Shown here in pieces: positions 35,545-47,500 of a stretch of 64,000 nucleotides of DNA (the stretch's first letter is position 1; the number at the start of each line of letters is the position of its first letter). The notes below the pieces were generated by a model, which was not told the origin of the DNA, ran no database searches, and was given only the letters and a program-made list of their open reading frames with translations. The position numbers were made by a program, and so were the translations under genes. The DNA is from Pagrus major (lineage: Eukaryota > Chordata > Actinopteri > Spariformes > Sparidae), in assembly GCF_040436345.1 (NCBI RefSeq), contig NC_133221.1, forward strand, positions 27,945,008 through 28,009,007. The letters are read 5' to 3'.

Positions 35545-36069
35545 TTGATTAAGACACACTTATGTGCTGGTACAACACAACCTTAGCTGTGGTCTAATTC
35601 TCACAGTTATCACAGTTAACACACAGATCTCGTACAGTAAGCTCGATTGAAATAAACTGTGGTTCAGATAGTACATATTGAGATTTCATTGTCATCTAGA
35701 GTAGAAAGTACTGTGTAACAGTGTCACAATAAAAGCTCTCAGCAAAACATTATTAGCACTGAAATACATCACATAAAAAAATCCATTACTGACAAGACAG
35801 GCTCTTTTTAGAAATGTCTCAGATTTCAGTGTTCATGAGGTTTATCTCGAAAAATAGGTTTTTACCAGTAACCGCAAACAGCAAAGATGTTCCATGTGAC
35901 TTCATGAGCGCATTTACACACATTTTGCACTATTATTTTCAGAAATAATGTAAATCTTTGAGATGAAGCTTGTATACGCAAGGATAGAGAGAGCCAGTGT
36001 ACTTTACACTATAAACTCTGTATCCTGAACACTGTGTGACTAAATGTACTATTTTGTGTTTTCATTTAA
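35545..36069. other. Intergenic stretch, nothing recognisable
   Basis: AT-rich, no gene signal and no complete repeat seen. Confidence 0.5.
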
Positions 36070-36414
36070 AGGTGCAATATGTAAGAATTTTAGTTGGAAA
36101 CATTCAAAAAATAACTAAAATTCTCAACAGAATGTGAAGACGTAACAGTTTTGATATAATATCAAATATATCTACTGAAGTAAGCATGCTAACCAGTTAG
36201 CCCCTGCCCAGACCGGTCCAAAGCTCCTGTGCTAGCAGTGTTAGCACAAATGCTCTAAGCTCCCAGTCTGGACTGCTTACTGCTGATAATTGTAGCTACC
36301 GTTAGCTATTTAGTTCAGTTAGCCGTGCAGTTAGCTGTTATTATGGTGATATGCTGCCCCCCATCTTTTTTGAGTATGAATTTGACAGGAATCCAATACT
36401 TAATTATTGCACCT
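36070..36414. mobile_element. TTAA-flanked miniature element family C, copy 2
   Basis: Perfect TTAA on both sides (36066-36069 and 36415-36418). The ends AGGTGCAATATGTAAG and its inverted partner TTAATTATTGCACCT are clear. Inside are GTTAGCTATTTAGTTCAGTTAG and GATATGCTGCCCCCC. The TTAA target points to piggyBac-type mobilisation. No coding capacity. Confidence 0.75.
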
Positions 36415-37743
36415 TTAAACTAAAATAATAACAAGAACATGAAGATGCTTAAATATGACTTGAAATATTATATGAATGGGTGTTACAGTCTGACTACACA
36501 GTAACACTGTGAAGGAAATTTTAAAAATGGTGATAGCACACAATCAATGGAAAAGTGTGAGTAAGCATGAATTTTCCCAGCGTGGTGTAAACTGATGCAA
36601 CGACACTGCAACATGAGTTGAAAATGTTGTTGAGCGAGAACTCTAACCGCATCTCAAGAGGAGAAAAATAAAAGACTTAAAGGTGAGTTCTGAATTTAGT
36701 CAGAGGCTGAATTGAACTAAAACAGTCTAGTAGTTAAATTTGTGCAAATGACACAAGCCGAAAATTTGCTTCACTTCCTGTCCGAATGACCCTTCAAGAT
36801 TAGTATGCACATGTACATGCACTCACTGCTGTAATGATGAGGTTTTATGGTTCTGACAACAATCAGTAAGGCTTCGTGAACCCTCCATTAAAGGGACTAT
36901 TGGTATCAAGTAGTGAGGGAATACCCAAGATCCTCTGCAGCTACACAGTCGATGTGAACACATAAACCTGGGCTGACAGACGAGTCTTCTGCATCAGTTC
37001 ACTGCTGTGTTTTGTTTTTTTCCATTAAGTGGCAGCACAAAATCAACAATGAAAAATGTTTTTAGGAATATTGAACTTGCTATACAAATAGTGAGTGGTG
37101 TAGACACATTTTCTGTGAGTCACAGTGCTTTAGTGTGTGTTTGGGCCTTTGAACAATTTTTAGCATAATGTAGAATCTGAGAAACATTTTCAGCGCTTGA
37201 AATTATTAATGTATTTTTTGCAAGTGCCACATTAATTTATATACCATATACCATGTGCAACAAAAAGCAATACATCATCTGCATATTATTCATTCTGGAG
37301 TTTTTGTGATGGAACATGGCAATTTTAGTCAGAGTTGTGGCATTTTCACAAGGTATAAAAAGGCCCAACTCTCACCTGTTTGTTGTTTGGTGACTTGCTT
37401 TGATATGACTTGTCCACAGTGGAAGGAGTGCAGAGATGAAGAAAAGTTCTCAATGGTTCCGGGGTATTTTACAAAACAGCTAATTTTTGGGCTTCACCAA
37501 GTGATTCTTACATAAACTTTTCCTTTGAGCGTTGGAACCGGATGTGTTTGGGAAATGTGCTTATTTATTTTCTTGTTAAGAGTGAAATGAGAAGATTGTT
37601 AATCGACATGGTTGTATGCTCAGTATGAAACAACGGCTAGCAGCCGGCAGTGCTTTTTGGGCATCTTCAAGATTCAGGCAAAATCAGCGTACAAGCAGGG
37701 GTTACTGATAAACATGTTACATCTCATTTTTTATACAGATTAA
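36415..37743. other. Intergenic stretch, nothing recognisable
   Basis: No splice-bounded exon, known protein or complete repeat. The plus frame 37255-37515 is unfamiliar and low in coding character. Confidence 0.5.
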
Positions 37744-38097
37744 AGTGACTACGAGGAAGTTTCAGTTTTTGTTGATTCTAGTGGCCCCTTTTGACAAAAG
37801 CGGTACGACACCAGCGCCTCCTGTTGTAAAGATCTTTGCTAGCTGTGCCAGCGGCACGTGCGTTTGTTTTGGAAGCAAGTCACAGTCACCGCAGGATGGA
37901 TCGCGATGAGGTAATTTATTTATATGTGATTTCATATGTGATATATTTGATCCGACCCAAGCACAGGCATTAATAATAACTATATACAAATAGCAGTCTT
38001 TTCGCTGATGGTGTCGTTTGTTGTTACAGGTCATTAATAATCATCAGAAGAATCATAAGACTGTTTCATAAACACTTAAAAGTTCCTCGTAGTCACT
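37744..38097. mobile_element. TTAA-flanked miniature element family D
   Basis: Perfect TTAA flanks (37740-37743 and 38098-38101) and terminal inverted repeats AGTGACTACGAGGAA, identical over 15 bases. The interior is unrelated to family C. It includes a CpG-richer patch (37800-37910) with CCAGCGGCACGTGCG. No transposase. Confidence 0.75.
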
Positions 38098-38517
38098 TTA
38101 AACAAATAAGATTCAACATGTTAACTGTTTTGGAGGGGTTGGTAGATTTTTTTAGTATAGTATATAGTATAGTTTTTGGACAGAGCTAGGTTAGCTGTTG
38201 TTGCAGTCATATTGCAACAACATGTGATCAATCTGGTAAAACAACAGTCTAATCCTGGCTTAGTTCCCAAGTAGTGGGTAAATAACCCAATGCTTGGTGA
38301 ATTCTACTGCACAATGATAGGAAAAGCCAACATCAAAGGATCTTCTTATTAATATTTTCCAAAATGTTAAACATTTCCTTTAATTGATTTTATACATACA
38401 AACATAGTTTATATCTGTCTAGAACTTGCTGGTGGATGCCCTCCCTCCTACAGTTTAACAGTCTTTGTGGTCAGTTCTGTTTGTTTATTCACCTCATTCC
38501 ACTAAAACATTGGTTAG

Positions 38518-39099
38518 AGGTGTAATTTGTAAAATATGGCCAGAATTTGCAGGTAGCTCCAGAGCAAATCACCAGAGTAACCAGCAGCTGCTGCTTTCTT
38601 TTAGCTGTCTGTGGCTGTAGCTAGCTACCGTTAGCTAATTAGCTTAGTTGGCTTTGGAGCCAGTGGTCCTTGAGTTTGTCTGGACTAGGGAGTCACCACA
38701 GATGACGGGGCCCAGCTCAACTGGTGTTGGCAGCCTGATGTGAGAATGAACACAGCTGGACACTAAACTGGAACTGACAACAGCTTCCAAGAGTTCAATT
38801 TAAAGACAGGGATAATTTCTTGAAATTTTAAGAGTTTATTTTGTTGATTTATTACGCTAAAAGCTGGCATATATTGGCCAGCTGAAACTAAAGTAGCTAT
38901 TGGATGCGTCTGTTGCCGGTACAAAGTGCTATTATTAGAGAGGACTGCCTGGGCTAGCTGGTTAGCATGCTAACTTCAGTAGAAATCTCTGCAATACAGT
39001 ACATAGATTCTTTGTTTGATAACAAAGTTTAGTGTGTTATTAGTTTGTTTTTTGAATGTTTTAAACTAAACTTCTGGCCATATCTTACAAATTGCTCCT
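38518..39099. mobile_element. TTAA-flanked miniature element family C, copy 3 (longer)
   Basis: The ends AGGTGTAATTTGTAAAATATG and the inverted CATATCTTACAAATTGCTCCT, with TTAG on the left and TTAA on the right. It contains GCTACCGTTAGCTAATTAGC and GTCTGGACTAGGGAG blocks of family C plus extra sequence after 38720. Two TTTATT strings at 38835-38853 would read AATAAA on the minus strand, downstream of slc41a3. Confidence 0.55.
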
Positions 39100-40044
39100 T
39101 TAACAGTGCTCCAATGAACAAAGCAACCAAATCTTTCGATATATTGTCTTCTTCCCAATCATGCTGTTTCCACTGTGCAGCCATTTGGCCTTTAGCATGA
39201 AAATACCCATTGAGTCATTCTGTCTGTTTTCCTCATTAGAGTACCTCATTAATTAATTAATGCTATTAATTAGCAGAAAACGTAAAAAAAATAAAAATAA
39301 AAATATAGTACATAAAGTCCATCACATGGATAATAATATAAATTGGACTTTTTTTTCATGTGATGATGAAACATTCCCCTGTGTGTTACAGGTACGTAAC
39401 CTGATTTCTCATTAAAAGTAAACCTGTACAATTCATTCAAAATAAGTCACAATGATTCCAAACTCATATATTGGACATATATCAATGAAAATTCCAGTTA
39501 AATTCCAGGCATAATACAGCCCACCCAAACATGGACTGCTTTAAGTCTGTTTGTTCTGTCCCCAAGTTCAAACAAAATGTCCACGACTGTTCAGTCTCAC
39601 TGCTATGATGCTAAGTTGCTACATATTCCTCTGATGAAGCCAAAGAGATGATCTGAGAGACGAGGTGCGCACAGAGCCACCAAACTCACATTTAGGAAAA
39701 CTAAAAGACGAACAGATAAAGAGGAATGATAACAAAATAAAGTTCAATGTGGTGTATTGAAGGACAGAGAACCTAAACCTCTAAATACTTGAAAGCCTTT
39801 TACCGTAAAACAAAAATATTAGGTTGGCTGGACGTGTTCAGGAAGCAAACTCTTCACCCAGATGGATGGGTGTAGATGGGTGGGCGTCACCAGTGCTGTT
39901 TCTCCATCGTCGGTGTGAACTGGTGCAGTGATAACCATCAGAAAATGCTTTACTGTCCGTTCAAAAGCATCTCTTTGCAAATCTAACCAAATTGGAGCAA
40001 CAAGACAGTGGCTGGCTGAGAGTTCAGTGGTAGAGGGTTAAAGT
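39100..40044 (-). other. Probable slc41a3 3' UTR region
   Basis: Sequence directly after the slc41a3 stop on the minus strand. No exon or complete repeat is visible. No AATAAA on the minus strand occurs between 39240 and the stop; the nearest candidates lie inside the element at 38518-39099. The extent of the UTR is not settled. Confidence 0.35.
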
Positions 40045-40218
40045 TCAGAGACCCAGGCTCTGAACCAGTGAGACACAGCGAAAGCAGAGGGCCAGAAAGC
40101 CGGTGCCCAGCAAGTCCCCCAGGGCGGTCAGGTAGGGGATGGAGAAGTTGTCTGGGTCCAGACTCCGTCTCCACATCACACGGATGATGAGGTCGGCAAC
40201 ATAAAGGAGGATGGCCAC
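40045..40218 (-). CDS. slc41a3: slc41a3 coding exon 10 (last)
   Basis: 57 codons plus TGA (40045-40047). Acceptor CCCTCTAG. It encodes [13 protein letters not shown], then the second-half MgtE signature [20 protein letters not shown] and a final membrane segment FLALCF. It ends LVQSLGL, about 20 residues shorter than the human tail. Confidence 0.92.
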   Translation of the reverse strand: MAILLYVADLIIRVMWRRSLDPDNFSIPYLTALGDLLGTGFLALCFRCVSLVQSLGL

Positions 40219-43200
40219 CTAGAGGGAGAAGAAAACTGAGCTGAAAAAGCTGCGATAAGGGTTGTTCATAACTAAACATCACAAACAAAGCTATGTATTT
40301 AAATGTATTAATCAGAGTATTCACAATAACCACTCAAAATCAACAGGGGGTCTTAGAAACAGCTGTTTATGGTTTGTAGTACTCTCTCTCTCTCTTGCTC
40401 TCTGATCGTCCCTTCACTTTTCCTGCCGTTTCCCTTCGTCTATGGATTACTACCATACCCAAGCTTCTGTTTACAACCACTAAAAGCAAGTAGCTAAGAC
40501 ATCGAAACAAGTCTATCAATCGATCTCCTCCATTCAGTTTCAGTACTATGGACAGCATCGCACCTACACACCCGTAATGATCCATACTCTACTTACCATT
40601 TCACAGCACAAACAGCCCTTTCTTAGTTGTGGGGCTGACAGTAATCATATGCCAAAATATAAGACACCCCAAAGTATTAAACCACATGCCGGCATAGCTC
40701 ATGTGACATTTGAGTATATCACACATTTCAGGAGTCCCTAAGTGACCTCCTTTTTTCTCTCTCTTTTTCTAAAATCATTTTAAAAAACAGCCAAAACAGT
40801 CAAACAAGTGACTTGAGAATAGTTTCAATAGCAAGGCAGGGTCCGGCACAAATCAAGCCCTGTCATACAGTGTTCTTTTTAATGATATATTTTAATAATT
40901 AAAGCGGCTGCGTTCAGTCATTGTAAACGTTTTCATGTACGCAGTAATGTCACTGTAACAAATATCGTGGCACATTTAAGCAGCAAAACTGAAAGCTGTA
41001 GTTATAAACCTGACAGGACAGTGGAAACTCTCCAGAGGAAACAGAATCAAACTTTTACTGAAGCCTCTGAGATAAAATATTTTCAAACAGCTCTGATGGA
41101 GCTCCAGATTTACCAGGAGGCCAGCTCTTTTATGAACCTGGACTGTGTGTGTGACTTTTTGGATGTGTAGAAGAACATTAATTAACATTGGATCCCTGGA
41201 TCATTGACAAGTTAAGCACAGGGGACGTACTAATCGTTTCTGCTGCTGGAGGACCACTGCAGGTAACATAATGAATATTTTCCTCATTATAGAGGTATTA
41301 TTCCACCCACTGTCATCCCGTCCACTATTAATCAGTGTTACTTTTTGTGAACAGGCCACCTGATCTGCGGATTATCCTGTGGGTTTAATTGCGATCCACA
41401 CAACACTATATGAATAAGAGACTAAAGCGCTAAGGCTTAGCCTTCTTAAGCCTACATTACCCATTTTAAGCAATGGAATCAAAACACATACTAGTGTCGT
41501 GATTCCCAAATAGCTGGTTATCTAAAAGTAAAGGATAACCAGTTTAAATAGACCTTTAAAAGTAATAGATGAATGGTTGAAATGTCCGGTGTCTGTCAAT
41601 CCAAACAATACCATCATCAGCTTGACCAAACCAATGTCAACATTGAAAACAATTCAGTTCTATGAAAAAGTGTTGCAATAATATCCTCTTCTGTATTACA
41701 GATAGTTTAACCGCCATTCAAAAGAACATATTCACACTTCAGTTCCAGTCTGATGGCTGGGGGGTACATCAAACACAAGAGGTAGATGAACCACTGGACC
41801 TGCTGTGTACCTCAGCCGCTCGTAACGGACATGTATAAGTGTGTTTCTCTCTGCTTGTGTTTTGTTTTGTTATTTGCTGCCAGGCAAGTGACCTCAATCA
41901 CAGCTTTCCATGAATCTTCAAGGTCTAAGGCAGCTTTTCTGGACTTGGGTAGATAAATAATTCTGAGATTTATTTAAACCTCCAAGAGATTTTAGACATT
42001 GGCAGACAGTCGTTGACTTTGTACCAATGGACACATGTAATTTTGTCCAATAGTACTAACATTACTGTCAAAACATAATGAGTCTCAGGTTTTTACAAAC
42101 ACGTAACAGCTGAGAGGACATTATGGTGAGGAGGTCAGACAGGTGACCGTGGCAGGAGTGCAGTGTACTTTTGGTCCTGTACTGGAACAAATCTTTCATC
42201 TCACTGAGCTGCTGAAACACCAACACCTGGCACAGGTCATTTCACAGTTAGGTAACAGGTGGCAGCAGCCATTTTTATCAGAATGTACAAAGTCTTACCC
42301 TCTGATGACTGGTTTGTATCAGAGTGAAACTGAAACTGCAGGGCCTACTGAGGGCATTCAATATTAACTACAGGAATATAAGACTGATTTATTTTCTTCT
42401 ATTCTTCTCCTCTATATATGTATGGAACTGCATCAGTTACCTGTAGCAGAGCAGCACACAGGTAGCAGATGCTGAAGGCTACGGAGATGGGTGCCTCGTC
42501 TCCCTGCAGCAGAGAGATGGCGTAGAGGAAGACCATGTGACCGGGGACAACCAGCATCAGAAGCACCCGTGCTGATTTGGAGTTCACCCCTGGGAGACGC
42601 AGAGAAGAGAACATTCAGTTTGGCAAACAGGCAGACTTTTTATTTGAATCAAAAAAGGATTACAGTAACAAGAGCAAGTCCAGCTACTATTACAAAAGCT
42701 CATCAGGATATTCTACTCCGGGTCAAATCCATTCAGTTATTAAGAAGGAGATCCACGAAAAGGTCTCTTTAGCTATCAAAAATAATATCCACTCCTCTTT
42801 AAATATTCTCTTTTACTCTTTCCAAGGGATGACTAAACCATTTTATTTTTTGGACACTTTGGGGCAGCAGAAAAAGCTTGAATGTGCTCTTTAGAGGCAA
42901 AATGCCCCATTAAGTCACCAACTGGTCATTAACTTTGTCTTTTGCTTGGGCAGGTAGTGTACAGTGGTTTGTCAAGCTTCTTAACTGAAAACTGCTGCTT
43001 GCTGTGGCTGAAAACAACCCAGACGAGAGCGACGAGAGGGAAACAAAACAGCACATTTGTGGGCAGTAAACTCAAAACAATGAGCTGACCTCCACCAGGC
43101 ACAAAATCTCCAGAGAAAAGGAAGGCTGACTGTCCATTTCCAATTTAAAATAAAAATATTGATGAGTGCTGCTGTAAAGGTTCCCTGTTCTTGGAGTTTG

Positions 43201-44494
43201 TGATAGATAGTCGGAATTCACATTTCTACAGTCTCTCTTATTGTAAGTCACCCTGTGTTGGTGCTTTGGGTATACACAGAAGGTTTTATGTATACAGATA
43301 CCGAGGTTTGCATTCAGTGTGGCAGTGTTACCTGCAGAGAAGAAGGTGACGCAGGGATTGGGCCAATGCTGCCTCATCTTGTACGGCAGCACCCCTGGGA
43401 TGGTCCAGAAGTGCAGGTAGGTTGAGATCCTACTGGCCTGGATGGCCACCAAGTTACCACCCACACCTACACAGGGGAAGGACAGACAGACAGACAGACT
43501 GAGTGGGTCAGTGAATGATGGAATATCTGAATGGAGTGCCACAAAGCAAAGCAACCACTTTAATCTACTTGTACAATTATTTACTTACTAATCAGAGATA
43601 TTGGTTTCCCTAATAAATTGATTTAAGAAGCTTATTTTTTATAATTATAATCAACCGAAAAATAAATTTTTTTCCTACAACAGCTTTAGAATCAATCATG
43701 CTGCATCTCTTCATCATCGCCTGCTCACAAATGAAGCCAAGCAATGACACAAGTTTGGCTCAGCTACAATCCAGCAGGGGGTTTACAGAGAGCAGAGTCC
43801 ATCTTAATAAGCCACAGAGGCCAAAGCTTAGCTAAAACCTAGCCAGTGGAGTCACAGCATTAGACTAAATCAAAGAGATGAACACAAACTCCACCCGATA
43901 TCTCTCAGACACGAGAGCAGCAACACGTGCGTATGGAAAAAAAATCATCCGCATGCAGCTGCACGGTTCTGACAGTGAAATACGACTCTGGTTGTGCAAA
44001 AACCATTATGTGCCTTTTTGTGAAATTCAGATGGTTAACTTGTTTCTGACTGACTTTGTATCAAGATGTCAGATCTGTTCGATAAGTCATCTTCAGGTTT
44101 TTAACCAGGTCCCAGATGTGTCGTGATTCAAAGCAACAGAAAAGGCTGAGATATAAGATACGATTTATCCTCTCATTCCGGTCTGAGTTGAGCCTTTTTT
44201 CATTCACTTCGTCAAAGCTGCGTTTCTGCTGAATGCAAAACAACACCCAGTTCTCACCGGCATTCAAATTACATTATCATTTTGCCGTTGACGAAAGTAT
44301 CTGTGCCTAATTCAGTTACATCAAACACCTTTCCAAGTATTTACCCCAGAAATCGACACAGATGTTCTTTTGTGAGATGGAAAAGACTTGAAGGAACGTT
44401 TAGTAAAACATTATACTGGTTTATGCAAGCTGGTGGAGGAAAATGGGAAATTCAAACCAGATTGGCGAATTTACAACTTAACTGAGAGCGGTGC

Positions 44495-44535
<41 letters not shown>

Positions 44536-47500
44536 CAGATTGTGAAACAGTGGGAAGATGGGCAGAGAAAATGAGAAACAGTGACACTGAGAGTCGATGG
44601 TTATTAAAGAGCTTGTCAGCGGTGCCAGGACACTGGGTGTGCACCATTAGTGGTTTATATCGAGTTTTCTCCTTTACTGCATGCGCCACTTCACAGCCAA
44701 ACCACTTATTCTGAAGGCTGCTTCTTTTTTGCCTCCACTTCTCCATGTCTCAGTTCATTTTTCATCATTCTTGAACAGCATTAAGTGGAAATCTGTTTTC
44801 TGTGTGCATTAAGTACCTACAAACTTTCAGACAGTTTCATTCTCTGATTTCTGCAGTTGATTCAACTTTCTCATGGAGAAAAGAGCTGCTGGCAAATGAG
44901 GGTTTAGTAATGAAGGTCGAAGATTTTAGTCATTTTTTTAACCAATAGGTCATTCATTTTAGATAGAGATGGACAAAAGCTGGCTTCTTGTTTTATAATT
45001 GGCTCAAATGACAAATGGTAGCTGTAGTTACCTAGAAAATTAAGCTAACTTTAGCTCCAGAAGTTGTAAACAATACTACAGTTGACCTTTTAAAGTTTCA
45101 AGCTGACAGGTTTTAAGACAAGAAATAAAGGGGATCTTAGATATGCACTTGATGGCCAAAAGCATGAAAAAATACTAAAAAGATGCTAATACTAAATGCT
45201 AAATGTGCCGTCCTAGCAGTCGGTTCACCCTGCTGCCATCTGGCAAATAATACAGAAGTATCCACTGCCATACCACCAGACTACAGAGCAGCTTTTTCCC
45301 CAGGCTGTGATACTCTTGAACTCATCCTCAACACTCCACCAAAAAAAAGTTTTTCTTGTGTAGCCTTTAGAGACTAAGACTTGCATTTTGTTGTTTTATG
45401 ATGAGGGAAAATGTAAGATTAGGTTTGTTTTATTTTCGCATTAGAAGAGAAAAGGAATTAGCATGTGGACTAACCAATGTGTTCTGTGAACGCAACACTA
45501 GGTCAAATAATGACTTTTGCTCGGGTTACTGAAATGTAAATTTTCCTAAATGTAGTAAAGAGCAGTCCAGAGTTACTAAGGTTTGCCTAAATTTTGATGC
45601 TAAACAGTGAATGTCTGTAACCACACCACACCGCCTTTGCCAGTCAGAGTTCACCAATGTTGAACTCCATGTGAAGCCAAGATGTAAATATTTGCCACTG
45701 TTGGTTTCATGTATGTGTGATTGTAGCCATAAACTGGTATATCAAACTGGCTCTGTTGATGAGCCGAAATGCTCCTTTAAGTAAGTAAGTTAAGTTCACC
45801 ATCTAGTCATTAACTTTGTCTTCTGCTTGGGCAGCTAGTGTTCAGTGGTTTGTCAAGCTTTTTATTGGCTGAAAATTACCCAGATGAGAGTGTTGAGAGG
45901 GAAACACAACAGTTCATTTGTGGGCAGTAAACTCAAAACAATGAGCTGAAAGATACTAATAAGCTCCATAGTGCCAATGTTGATTTCATATAATAGTGAC
46001 GTAGCCTTAAACTGGTATAAACTGGCTCTGTTGATCAGCTGTAAAGGGTGTATGCATGCACTGGTAATGCAAGTCATACATTTTGGAAAAACTGTGCAAC
46101 TGCTTTGAACTTCTGTTGAGATGGCAAAAACTGAACTTGAGGGTGATTCATCAAAGTACTTTGATGCTCCTCATGGCCTCGGTGCATCTGAAATAACCAG
46201 TCCTTCTGAAAATGTTCCAGTGGTTTTGAGGCTTCATTTACCGGACATTTTGGCAGCTCTGCATGTTTTAGCCCATTAACTCCAAGTCATGTATACTTTC
46301 ATGTTTGAGCCAAACATTTCAAATAAGTATCACATATGATTTTTGACTGGTTTCAGTTCATTTCACAACGGTTAATCAAATCAACTTGAAAAAACTTGAT
46401 GAGATGAGGTCATCATGTATGATGGGACGTTCTGATCACTACCCTTTCTACCAGGGCTGGCTATCATAACGTAACAGTTTTTTGGTCCTGGTTGAATAAG
46501 TTGGCTGCAAATACTGTTCAGATTCTTAGTCATTTTAATTACACAGTCCCTAATTAAAATTTTGCTAATTTCAAAATGTATGTTATTTAGGAACAGGTTT
46601 TCTTAAAGCTACACATGTTTGACAACATTTCACATTTCTCTTCTGGTGCACAATTAAAAACGTTTTTTAGACTTCAAAATAACGTTGATGTACAACATGA
46701 CTGAGGCACACTCCATAACTTCGGAGTCACTTGCTATGAGGGACATTTTTAAAATATATTTTTGGCCTTTATTTTGACAGCACAGCTGAAGATAGACAGG
46801 AACTGGGATGAGAGATGGGGCGGGGGGGCTAACTTGGATGCCCCAGAACAGACATTTTCATACAGAGGAAATACAGAGGAACAAATCTACGTTAACAATT
46901 AGTTACATTGTTGTTCTACTCCCTGGCTACACCACTCTTAGCAGCAGCCTGAGCTTTTTTTTGCCCATTGGACAGGGAGCGGTAAAGAGGCAGACAGGAA
47001 ATTACACTGCTTTTAAAAAGCAATGCTTTACAGTTTTCTAACATCACGTGTTGGGCATCTTTAAACTCACCTGTGTTTTCAAATTACTCACTCCATATAA
47101 CTGCACAACCACACAATTTAACTTGTGAGCGAGGAAAGAACTTTAAGGTGAAAAAAATGAAAACGATCGGCTGCCAGTGGCTTGGCCGGGAAGGAAGGCA
47201 ATAAATCAAAAAAGTCATTTGATGAAGCGGAGCTATGTTGTTGGGGATTAGTGATGCACTCGGCACCAAATCTCAGTGAAATCTGAGGGAGAAGCATTAC
47301 TATTCTGTTGTGAGTGTTGGACTGCGCTGTCAAGTCAGTGTTTAGTATGCTGCTCAGACTCACACAGGAAGCAAACAAAGAGCACAACCTGCACCTCCAA
47401 ACAATCTTTGAGGCAGGAACAGTTTTGACTATATGACCAAGTGTATCTGGCTGAGATGAATGTTAACACATCAACTGACCATCAGATGATCCAGTCAGGA

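Noticed and set aside
38835..38853. Two TTTATT strings as slc41a3 polyadenylation signals
   Set aside because: They fall inside a TTAA-type transposon copy and are common in AT-rich DNA; kept only as a remark.
43072..43554. 160-codon minus-strand frame
   Set aside because: Only 43332-43466 is real exon; the rest reads through its GT-AG introns.
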